Of a stretch of 64,000 nucleotides of DNA, positions 12,199-22,800 are shown one piece after another. Position 1 is the first letter of the stretch. Every line of letters begins with the position of its first letter. The position numbers and the translations under genes were made by a program. The notes beneath the pieces were generated by a model. That model searched no databases. It saw nothing but the letters and a program-made list of their open reading frames with translations, and had not been told where the DNA came from. The DNA is from Branchinecta lynchi (lineage: Eukaryota; Arthropoda; Branchiopoda; Anostraca; Branchinectidae). The stretch spans positions 7,111,572-7,175,571 of the forward strand of contig JAKZAP010000004.1 of the NCBI GenBank assembly GCA_023053575.1. The letters are read 5' to 3'.

Positions 12199-12444
12199 CA
12201 GTGTAAACTTCACCGAATTCGGTGATTTTTGTTCGGAATTCGGAGAGTTAAAATCCGATACAGGATGAAAACGCTAAAATACAAAATACCTTACTGCAGA
12301 TTCAGTTATCCTAATCTGCAGTATTTTGCGTTCTGGCGTTTTAAACCTGTATCGGATTTTAACTCTCCGAACTCGGAGGATAATCGCCGAGTTCGATGAT
12401 GTGCAACCACTAAAGTCCGATGTAGGAGAGACTTTGTACAGTAG
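12199..12444. mobile_element. TA-flanked MITE (mariner-like), copy 2
   Basis: Same family as 1958-2333: shared ends (ACAGTGTAAA, TTTGTACAGT), TCGGAGAGTTAAAATCCGAT, and the central AACGCTAAAATACAAAATAC hairpin. TA at 12197-12198; right TA at 12445-12446. Only one 21-bp unit per arm. Confidence 0.83.
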
Positions 12445-12454
12445 TATATAAATA

Positions 12455-13016
12455 GAGGTAAGGAGCAATATCCTCCCGAAGATTCAGTTCACCCGGAATC
12501 CGGCCAAAACCAGAAATATTTTAAAAGTAAAGGTTTTACTTGAAGTTGATTCGAGGTTCGATTAGGGGTAAGGAGACATGCTGAATCGGTAAATGAAAAC
12601 TATTTTCTCTCCGGACGTACTGTTCGCCCGTAATCCGGCCTAAACCAGAAAATTTATCCAAAGTAAAAGTTATATTTAAAGTTGATTTGAGGTCCGATGT
12701 CGGGGTAAAGAGACATCCTTATCCGGAATCCATGTCTGAAAATTATTTTCTGACCGGACTAATAGTTTGCCCGGAATTCGGCCAATACCAGAAAATTTGA
12801 ACCGTCGAGTTGAGAGCCGAGTTTGGCCGTTTGACTGTAATTTTCAAAAACACCACTACGATGTCATTTATGTTACTTTCAAACGGTTAAATAGTAAGAA
12901 ATAGTAAAATGTTGGAGTAGTCTGACAATTACCAGATCTAAAAAGCACCGATTGTCTGGATGAAAAAGTCCAATAAATGTTAAAATTTTGGGGATCCCAT
13001 CGCAACCTTTGGCCTT
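12455..13016 (+). mobile_element. 136-bp-unit element, partial
   Basis: Three diverged ~136-bp units (GTTCGCCCGTAATCCGGCC, GAAGTTGATTCGAGGTTCGA, GGAGACATGCTGAATC) followed by the GGGGATCCCATCGCAACCTT terminus. The microsatellite end is missing; the copy starts next to the TA MITE. Confidence 0.78.
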
Positions 13017-13247
13017 TTATAAATTTGTCTTTTGGTCCGGTAAGCTGGCCTGGTGGATGGTCTGATGCGGATGAAGTTGCATGTCAACAAAACGGCTTCT
13101 GCTTAGACCGATTGGCGCCCTTCGCCACAGGGGCTTAGGGAGGGGGCTGACGCCGAAGATTTGTCTTTATAGCTAGTCTGGGAGGGTTCATTATATAGGT
13201 TCGAAAGTCATCCGACAGTTTCTGGTGCGTGACTGCACTGTCAGAAG

Positions 13248-13763
13248 TTTCATAAGAGATAACATAAGGATGCGCAATTTCAACAGACATCAGTGTAGAT
13301 GTAATCTGTTGTAGCTTTGAAAACGTTACGCATCAAATGTTATGAATAGCAAGCATTGCCAGAAAGAGCCGAAAAAACGCCAAAAAAGTATCTGCTGACT
13401 TTAAATATTCCTTCAGCCCAAGCTGACTGCGAATCATATTTGATGGTGCAAAACGGATACGGCAGCTGAATTTTATGGGAGCTATATTTCGGCCCGTCTT
13501 GGCAAGGGTCCTCTTCAGGCTCTAAACCGCTCAAGTTGGAAAAACGAACCTGTGGGAAACACCTGACTTCTGCTGACTTTTCCGATGTCATGGCGACAAA
13601 AAAAAAGTCAGCAGATGCTCTTTCGGCGGTTTTTCGGCTCTTCCTATCAAGCTTGCTATGCATAACATTCAATGCATAAAGTTTTCAAAATTAAAACGCA
13701 GTACATCGTGTATGTTGTCGGTTGAAAGTGAAATTGCGCATCCTTGTGTTATCTGTTATGAAA
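13248..13763. repeat. Long inverted repeat (about 165-bp arms) enclosing a hammerhead-like unit
   Basis: 13248-13413 pairs with 13600-13763 (blocks GATGCGCAATTTCAAC, AAGAGCCGAAAAA, GTCAGCAGAT). The loop of about 185 bp holds a copy of the dispersed hammerhead-like unit. Transcripts across this would form a long hairpin. Confidence 0.8.
13479..13522 (-). ncRNA. Hammerhead-ribozyme-like motif, copy 1 (core intact)
   Basis: On the minus strand: GAGC, CUGAAGA, hairpin GGACCCUUGCCAAGACGGGCC, GAAA, UAUA, GCUC. The invariant hammerhead core CUGANGA...GAAA and an NUH triplet (AUA) are present. Stem I is GAGC/GCUC and stem III is the two-base palindrome UA/UA. Activity is untested. Confidence 0.5.
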
Positions 13764-14419
13764 ATCCTGATGATATGGTGATTTTGCTTTTACAATGCAG
13801 ACACGCGAAATAGCTAATAAATTGACTCCTTGCCAGAACCGATTCATGACCGTAGTAGTCAGGAAATTGTCTCTTCTCCTGTTGTCAATCTGACGACAGG
13901 AGTCGTCGAATGGTCAGTTTGCTCCACCTACAGATGGATTTAGTTTGTATAGGGGAAAGATACTAACGCGGAAGGAATTTTTTATCCCACGTTTTGCAGT
14001 ATCGTCTTTCTCAAGTAACAATACTTAAATTGCTGAACAGTACTGAATTATTCTGCATACCCACGAAAAACTAAATTTTGTTTGCCATGGTTCGTATTTT
14101 CGCAATGCAAGAGCAAATTGACGTTTGAGGGTTTGCTGTTTATTCCTTTAGTTTCTAATTTTTAGTGGTATCTGCTCTTTTTTTTAGAAGCTTCCGCATC
14201 TGAACAAAAATTAATACCTTTGACCATAGAGTTGATTTTAATTTATTCATGGTTGACCGACTGATGGGGAATAATTATATTTCAACTTTACAATGGTATG
14301 GGAATAGTAAAAATTACCCTTAGCCGAAAGAGCCAGATTTTCGGGTGATGCGAGTTTGCAGAGTGGACTTACCAGGGACTATTGATTTGGCCTAGGTAGC
14401 CTACACAACATCATTGTAG
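13764..14419. other. No gene seen
   Basis: AT-rich, short ORFs only. Confidence 0.45.
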
Positions 14420-14743
14420 CAGGGTTGTCACAACGAAAAAATGTAGAGAGTGACTTTGGTCGAAAACAGAGTGAATTGGGAGTGAAATCTTATTTTCATG
14501 AAAAAATGTGAAATGTTCATTTTTAGTCGGAACCACTCCTTCGTAAATGACGCATCTGTGATTTGATCTTCATGAAAAAACGAAAAACCTGAACTAGTCA
14601 CCTTTAGTCGTAATTACTGGTGGAAAATGACGCATCTGGACATTTTCTGAAATGTAGTGAATCTTATGTCATACATAGGACAAGAGGGGCAAAAACAAAA
14701 TAGAGTGGAAATTCACACTATCGTGCGGCATGTAACAACCCTG
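14420..14743. mobile_element. hAT-like MITE family 3 (CAGGGTTG ends), 324 bp
   Basis: Ends CAGGGTTGTCACAAC and GTAACAACCCTG, flanked by CATTGTAG (14412-14419) and CCTTGTAG (14744-14751), an 8-bp duplication with one change. Inside, a ~80-bp unit (TTTAGTCG, AAATGACGCATCTG) occurs twice. Confidence 0.82.
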
Positions 14744-14751
14744 CCTTGTAG

Positions 14752-15904
14752 ACTGAACAAAAATGGTCTTACGTAGCATACTCTGTTGGACACCTAGACG
14801 CATAAGGTCGATATAAAAAGCTGACCTAGTTCTCTTTAACCTATAGATTTCTCGTAAATCCGCAGTTGAAATTGTTTCGGCTTAAGAAACGTAAGAATGG
14901 GAAGAAGAAATTACATACAAATGGATTTGTTTAGTCGGAAAATTTGTCAGTTTGTCCAGGAAATATTTCGGACTGGATAAACAAGTGGTTTTTAGTTAAA
15001 GCGAGGAAATTTAGAAGAAATAGGAATACCACTATTTTACGCTTACGCCAGTCTGAAGGGCATTACCGATGTCAATGTCTCGCCCTAGTTCTTATTCGTC
15101 TTCGAGTTCACAAGAAAGTTCAAAAGACAATTTCCGTCACCTGTCATAAATCTTAGCTCTTTTTGTTAAGACACTAGTCTGTTCGTCACGTTATCTGTCC
15201 CAGTGCTGCCAGGCTTGTATCACACAGTGAAAAATGACGTCTGTTTACATAGACTCAATCAATCATCTCTACCCTATAAGTAAACTCTGATTTGTAAAGA
15301 TAGATCTCATTATCCCAGTGTTGGGTACCAGACAAAACTGTGGCACACCGTTACGGGTCGAGTCCAGAGGCCAATTTATTAACCAGTTGTGAGTATTTGG
15401 AGTTAAGTGCTTGGGTATAAAGGGTTCCGGTTCCTGTGGCGGAAACCGCCAACACAGGAAAAGTATGTTTAGCAGTTCATTAGTAAATATGTCCTTCAAA
15501 GCCATCTGAGTGGTTCTACTGTTCTGTTATCAGGTAAAATCTGTGCCTAGGGTAGCGTTCTAGCAACTTGTTATTAGTTACGATCGTTACTATTCTTGTT
15601 ATTATTGCCGTTCCAGAGACTTCGTATCAGCCTCTCTGGAGGATGATACGAGGTCGTAACATCCTCCACAAAAATAATTGTCATAAAATAACTTCCTGTG
15701 GGTTGCATATCTGTTCGAGAAAAGTTATGTGATAATAACTATTCCGTTCTGCCGGAACTCCCGTATGAGTGATGACTTATGTTCGCGCTGTTATTGTTTT
15801 CGTTCCAAAGAGCGTTATAACTGTTACAAAACGGCGCTCGCCCCACCTCTTATCATCGTAACTTGTAATAACGTCACTGGAACGCTACCTAGGTATGGCT
15901 GTGA
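14752..15904. other. No gene seen
   Basis: Only unrecognised ORFs of 60-78 residues. A short inverted pair (AGACTTCGTATCAGCCTCTC near 15616 with GAGGATGATACGAGGTC) is visible. Confidence 0.45.
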
Positions 15905-15912
15905 ACGGTGAT

Positions 15913-16237
15913 CAGAGGCGTTACTAGCCAAAATGTTTTTTTAGGGGGGCTAGGTATTTACCGACTGGCTGGTCATTTTTACCGACTTTATTTGCATAAA
16001 AACAACTGTTTTTTTAAGAAAAACAGTGACTGTTTTGATTAAAAATCGACTGATTTCGAGTAAAACCGACTGTTTTAAAGAAAAAATCGAGTATTTTTAC
16101 GAAAACCGACTGTTTCGAAGAAAAACCGACTGTTTGCCAGAAAAAAAAAATCGGCTGTTTTTACGAAAAAATTTTACGCGCCGACTCTGCTATTTTTTTT
16201 ACCGACTGGCCGAGACAATATTGGGGTGACGCTCCTG
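15913..16237 (+). mobile_element. hAT-like MITE family 2 (CAGAGGCGTTACTAGCC), copy A
   Basis: 325 bp with a perfect 8-bp target duplication ACGGTGAT (15905-15912 and 16238-16245). Left end CAGAGGCGTTACTAGCC, right end GTGACGCTCCTG. Inside, a ~20-bp motif (CGACTGTTTTAAAGAAAAA and variants) repeats about seven times. Confidence 0.9.
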
Positions 16238-16261
16238 ACGGTGATGCTAAACTGTACAAAT

Positions 16262-16310
16262 TACAAATTAAAACGCTAGAATGCAAAACACTGCAGATTC
16301 AGTTATCTGA
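16262..16310 (+). mobile_element. Central fragment of the TA-flanked MITE
   Basis: TTAAAACGCTAGAATGCAAA then CACTGCAGATTCAGTTATC matches the centre of the elements at 1958 and 12199; both ends are gone. Confidence 0.7.
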
Positions 16311-16466
16311 AAGCGTAGGCATGTGCAGTGTAGGCATCTGTGCTTCGCTGCTTGTGAATGGGGCTCCAAAGATCGCAAAGCTGGTTTCGACTCCACTTCT
16401 ATTGCGGTGAATTAAGGTCAACTTATGGGACAGTTTGAAAACCAGGTAGATCTGATTAAAACAAAA

Positions 16467-16590
16467 AAATCGGGGAGAATTTGCAAGAGAGAACAAAGGT
16501 TTGGCCACGATACTGAGAAATTGGAGAGAATTTGTAGATCGGAGTGAAAAGTCTGACTACCAAACCAAGAAATTGGGGAGAATTTGTATG
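16467..16590 (+). repeat. Three ~50-bp spaced repeats of a GGGGAGAATTTG motif
   Basis: The block AAATTGGGGAGAATTTGTA and close variants occur near 16467, 16516 and 16568. They lie just upstream of exon 1. No function is evident. Confidence 0.5.
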
Positions 16591-16659
16591 ACAAGACGGA
16601 AAAATTTGACCAGATTTGTTAGAAGCCAAGTTTTTAACATACTTTTTTGTTTTTTTCAG

Positions 16660-16843
16660 GATTAAGAGTCACCGACTATTGCTTTCTTTGTGCGAGTAAA
16701 CCAAGAATCATGCAGTAAATACAAGATGGTCGCCAGTTCTAGCGACATCTTTGGTGCCGTTTGTGCAGCATTGCCACACATTGACAGTGATGAAAGTGAA
16801 GAATTTCTAAGTGACGACGACATGATTCACAAGGAAGAAGAAG
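16660..16843 (+). CDS. Exon 1 of the split gene: 5' UTR plus start codon
   Basis: A strong acceptor (T-run then CAG at 16657-16659) precedes the exon, so a further upstream non-coding exon is implied. Coding starts at ATG 16726, with A at -3 and G at +4. It is the first ATG in this frame after a TAA at 16663-16665 inside the same exon. It codes for residues 1-39 and the first base of residue 40: MVASSSDIFGAVCAALPHID, followed by an acidic stretch ending KEEE. The donor is GTAACT at 16844 (phase 1). An alternative GTG start at 16690 in the same frame is not needed. Confidence 0.75.
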
Positions 16844-19800
16844 GTAACTATGATGGCCTTTTTTTAAACTGAAATTAAAATGGCCTTCTTTCACATCTTC
16901 GGGACGCTCCAAAGCATTCCATGCTGTAACGAACAGCCTGAAAGCAGCGATTAAAGTGGATTGTTAATGTTTAATTATCCTGCGGGATAATTGACAAAAG
17001 AGCTCGATTTACATTATGTCCCAGACAAGATTTGGAAAATATCTTGGTTCATTTTCGGGTTTTCAAATGGCGTAGCTAAATAATGGGATCGACTAAAACC
17101 AGGAAGGGAAGGGAACACGAGCAAAGCAGGAAGGCATACTAAAACTAGGAAGGACATACTAAAACAAGGAAGGGCATACTAAAACCAGGAAGGCTGTCGC
17201 CAGAATTCGACGCACCGTTCCCTTCCTCTATTTAGTATTATTTGAGGGGTCGGCAACTTTTCAAATTCAAAGTTCATAACCCCTTCCTCGTTTTACTATC
17301 CTGACATGGGTAGGTATTAAGTTCAGTGAGGGGTCGGCAATTATAAAAAATGTATTCACCTTTTCATTTCTCGTTCTGACGGTAAGCGACTAAAATCCTC
17401 CGAGTCCAGCGAGGGCCGGCAACTAAGATATTTTAAGTCCACCGTTTCCTTCCTCGTTTTAGTACCTTGACAGTACTAAAACGAGGAAGGAAATTCTAAA
17501 TTATTCTTCTTTGCACGTCGGCAACTATTGAATTATAGATTCATTGCAACTAAAATCCTCCGAGTCCAACGAGGGGTCGGCGACTATAAAAATTGTAATT
17601 CACCTTTTAATTTCTCGTTCTGACGGTAGACGATGCAAATCCTCCAAGTCCAGCGAGGTGTCGGCAACTAAGATATTTCAAGTGCACCATTCCCTTCCTC
17701 GTTGTAGTACTCTCAAGGTACTAAAAAGAGAAAGGAAACGGTGGACTTGAAATATCTTAGTTGCCGACCCCTCGCCGGACTGAGACTTTAGTTGCTAACC
17801 CCTGAAAGCACTAAAACGAGGAAGGGAACGATGAACTAAGAATTTTGATAGTTGCCGACCCCTGAAAGAAGAATAATTTAAAATTTCCGATTTCCTTCCT
17901 CGTTTTAGTACTTTCAAGATACTGAAACGAGGAAGGAAATGCTGGACTTGAAATATCTTAGTTGCCGGCCCCTCGCTGGACTCGGAGGATTTTAGTCGCC
18001 TACCGTAAGAACGAGAAATTATAGTGTGAAGTAGAATTTTTATAGTGGAAGATCCCTCACTGAACTTAACGCCCACCCATGTCAGGGTACTAAGACGAGG
18101 AAGGGATGGTGAACTTTGAATTTGAAAAGTTGCCGACCGCTCAAAGAAAACTAGTTTAAAATTTCCTTCCTCATTTTAGTACTTTCAAGGTACTAAAACG
18201 AGGAAGAAAATGGTGGACTTGAAATATCTTAGTTGCCGACCTCTCGCTCGCCTCAGAGGATTTTAGTCGTTTACTATCAGAACGAGAAATTAAAAGATGA
18301 ATTACAATTTTTATAGTTGCCGACCCCTCACTGAACTTGATGCCTACCCATGTCAGGATAGTAAAACGAGGAAGGGATGATGAACTTTGAATTTGAAAAG
18401 TTGGCTACCCCTCAAATAATAATCGCAGTCAGCTTGGGCCGTAGGAACATCTATGTAGCTGTGTCTGAATTTGATTGATTGGTTTTTGTTTAAAATTTGT
18501 GAACTAACTCTTCAGTTTCGAAGGGGTGAAACTTTGAATTTGAAAAGTTGCCTACCCCTCAAATAATAGTAAATAGAGGAAGGGATCGGTGCGGCGAATT
18601 CTGGCGACAGCTTTCCTCGTTTTAGTATGCCTCAAATAATACTAAATAGAGGAAGGGATCGGTGCGTCGAATTCTGGCGACAGCTTTACTGGTTTTAGTA
18701 TGCCCTTCCTCGTTCTAGCATGCCCTTCCTGGTTTTAGTATGCATTCCTGCTTTTCTCGCGTTCCTTTTCCTTCCTGGTTTTAGTCGATCCCATTTAGGG
18801 GCCGCTCAAGCTGGAAAATAAACTTGAGCCTGAAGAGGACCCTTGCCAAGAAGGGCCGAAATGTAGCTCGAATAAAATGTAGCTGACTTATCCGTTTTGC
18901 ACCGTCAAATATGATTCGCAGTCAGCTTGGGCCGTAGGAACATCTATGTAGCTGTGTCTGAATTTGACTGATTGATTTTTGTTTAAAATTTGTGAACTAA
19001 CTCTTCAGTTTCGAAGGGATGAAACAATAATAATGATTATGACAATAATAAGAATAATAATGATCATTTTCGGGTTAATGGTCTCGGACCTAGAATCCTT
19101 GGAGGGGACTACATTCAATGCTAATTACAGCGTCCACAGACGCATCGAAGAAAAAACCTCACCGTATTTCTCGTACTCTGCCGATGGGAGATTATAACAA
19201 CAAGAGCAAGAGCTCGTATGGCACTTGTTACGAGTAAAGAAGTTGTCTACCTTCCAAGTTCAGATCCTTCCGTTTGATCCCTAGACATGCCACACCGTTT
19301 CCGGTAGCCCCTCAAACTCTCCCTGCCACGGCAGAATCTGGTTCGGACACATAAATGGATCATCTGAAGCATTTTTTTTTACCACCTTTTAGGTTTTCGG
19401 GAAACTGCCCCCCCCCCCCCCGTACTCGAATCCGGTCCGGATCCTAAAGTATGTCGTCTGGGGCATATATTTTCTCTCTACTTTTTAAGTTTCATTGAAA
19501 TCACTCAACTCGTTTGATCCCTATGCGAGCCCCACAATTTCCGAAACTTCCCCCTAACTCCCCCTGTGGTTGAACACGACTCGGACACATAAACCGATCA
19601 CCCATTCAAAAGTTATAAATACCTCAAGATCTGGATTTTCCCTCCCTGCTCTTCCCTCCCCCCACGATGCTGTGATGGGGGAAGTAACTATTTCCAATCT
19701 TTTCTGGTCCCTGATATGCCTGCCAAATTATATCGTCCTAGCTTATGTGGAAGTGCCCGAACTAGCAAAACCCGGACCGACAGACCTGAAAGACGGACAG

Positions 19801-22800
19801 AAATTGGGATCGCTATATGGCACTTGGCCGAAGGGCAAGTGCCATAAAAAATGATACAAAATTCTTAAAACCTGTTCATGCAAATTATGATGAGTACTGA
19901 CCATATAGGAACACATTTTGTAATTTTCGTGGCCCAAGCAAACTACCAAAATTGGCATCAGATGAGGAAATAGCTGTAAGTGGTTGAGATTCATTCTAGC
20001 GATATTTCGGCCCTTCTTGGAAAGATCGTCTTCAGGCTCTCGTTAGAAAGACAAACCTCTGGGCTGTTATGAAGGAATGCTTGAAAATTGGCATCACTTT
20101 CTCCAAGTACGAAGAAAGGGATGTGACAGCTGCCCCTCGTCGTTTAACATGCCAACACCCTTAGTGTTCCTTTTTCCGCTTAGATGAAATTTCTTAATGC
20201 TCTATGGGGATTGATTCCGACCAAAAGAAGAAACACCTGAATCATTAGTTGCGTTTTTGTTCGTCTTTTCACTCACCGTTTTTTACCTTTCTGCGTTTTC
20301 GTAAAGTGGCTGTTTGACAATTTCCCTTTTTTTTTTTTTTTTTTTTTTTTTAATCCCGTAGCATCTTTTGTAATTTAATTTATTTTTATATTATTTAAAA
20401 ACTAAGAAATCAGATTTCGTACTTTTTGTGGCTACTCCTCCATCCCTCAGTGACGTTAATTTGAATCTATTTTTACCCAATTTTAAATATTCACGTCACC
20501 TAACTCTTAAAATTAAAACCATATTTTATTTACTATTCTTTCCCCTAATACTTAGAAAATAATTCTCTCATTTGTATTTTGTAAAAAAAAAATCTTTAAC
20601 TACATTTCCTTTTTTTTTTTTTTACTTATGATTCAAATCTACTAATATTAAACCCACCTCCACTCATCTCAATAACATTCTTTTTCCTTTACTCAAATTT
20701 AACTTTAATTTAATTTACCTTTTGAGCAGTCAAACTATAGTCTAATAACGAAAAATAGGGCAAACCACAAAAAAACGAAAAAAAAGCACATCGATATCAA
20801 TTTCCCGTTTTAGTCAAATAAGCAAACGCCGACTTTCGTCTTTTCCCTCGCCATTTTTGCAAAAAGGCAAACTTGGTAGTGCGTGGTATTCGACGCTTCC
20901 GTCTTTTTCCATAGTTTGCTCTAGGTAACCATTGGAAGATAGGTGGACTTTTTTTTGGCTTGCCTTACAGGGAAACGCCACGAACCCTTGCTCCAAACCA
21001 AACGGTGGGCCCTCGAACCAGCTACATTTAGCTTTCGAGTCCGGCGAGCCAACCATTCGACGTGAATAAATTTATTGATTGATTGCATTTTGTTGCACTG
21101 TCTTCACCAACAAGACGACGTTTTGATTTGGCAATTTTAGAACGCTAAGGTGTCGATATCTTGATCCTAATATCTTCTTTAGTCTTAAAATAAAAGTCGT
21201 GTCTTCTTTTGACTGATGGGGTTTTAATAGGTATTGACAGTACATAATTATGTCCGGTATCGTGCATATTACGAAGGAGAGGGTGCATATTTTGCACCCA
21301 TCTAGGAACCCAATTTGGGTCTGGATCACACTCGTGCTAAACAGAGTACACTGACCCTCCGCTAACGAATACAAACATACCCTGACACCAATACTACCCT
21401 GGGGTAGGCTTTGGGTTGCGTGAGTAAACTCAAAACCACTAATTATACCGTAAAAAGCCTGTAACGAGAACAGGATGCGTCACCAGTCAGATTTCAAGTG
21501 TGGAGCGTTTCCTGTTGCGTTCATGGGATATGCAGAAAAGCAGAAACACCTGTCAGGGTAATAAGAGAAAAGAAAAAAAAATCGTTTTTACTCGCAGTTT
21601 CGGTAGATTGATCGCTCTGACTACTTAGATTGGCCTGAAACGAATCCGGGCGGGAAATAGTAAGATAAATAAAATCACATTGGGTATTGCAACTTTGCGT
21701 GGTTGTGATAACGTAGCAGTCTGCCAACATAGAACAATTGACATGTTTTGACTTATGTGTCTGCTAACATCGGCAAATAAAAATAAAATTACTTCTCGTT
21801 AAAAAAATCTCATAGGCTATCATAGTAATGACAGTAAAAACAAAGGGTCATTTGGGATTGATATTACGCACTAACTCCCTTCATTTTTTTTCTGCAAGGA
21901 AAATTCAGATAACAGTGTAAAATAAACTGAAAACGTAACTTTAATTGTATGACAACACTGGCTACATGTGCCTCGGCGTATTGAATTTTAGCTTCCACGA
22001 TCCTCAGTTCGACCGTCAATTTTACTTGTCTAGGCTGACAATTCCATGGAATTCTAAACTTTCGTCCTAAGGGACAACCTAATCGTCGGGGCGTTGAAAT
22101 GAATGCGACAGTTATTTCAAGGCCGCGTTGGATTTTCGTAGAAGAATTCTTTAACCAAATATTTTGCCTCGAGTATTTATGTTATCTGTTGTAGGTAGAA
22201 AAATTTAGAAAAACTAAACGTCAAAAAACAATTTCTTTTTTAATGTTTAAAATTGTGTTGCAGGTCTTTACCAGACTACAAATTTTCCGCTGTTTGGTGT
22301 CAAGGATTTTAGAGAAGAAGACCTTACGTGCGGTTTAGTTCTACCAGGTAAGTCCTACACCTTGCCCTTGACCTTTTTTGCCGCTTTCCATCTAGGTAAA
22401 GATCTTATAGACCCGATTTGTCTATTTTCTTTTTTCTGTGTTTTTTTTGTCTTGTGCATTTCAGTGATTTTCCTTTTCTTTCTTTATACTGCGCTTTGTA
22501 CTTTGTACATCATCACCAGATAAGTGTGTTCCAACTTCCTACCAGTTGTGCCGAAAGCAACCATTGTCATTCTAGGCATTAGCCCCTGCACATAGATGCA
22601 AAATCATATAATTTAATTATAAGACGGTGCAAAATGGATAAGTCAGCTAGATTCTATTAGAGCTATATTTTGGCCCTTCTTGGCAAGGGTCCTCTTCAGG
22701 CTCAAGCCGCTCAAGATGGAAAACGAACTTGTGGAAAAACAATTAAAGATTCTTCTTTATAAACATCTGATTTTGTGAGCTACTTCTCTGAAAATTGATT

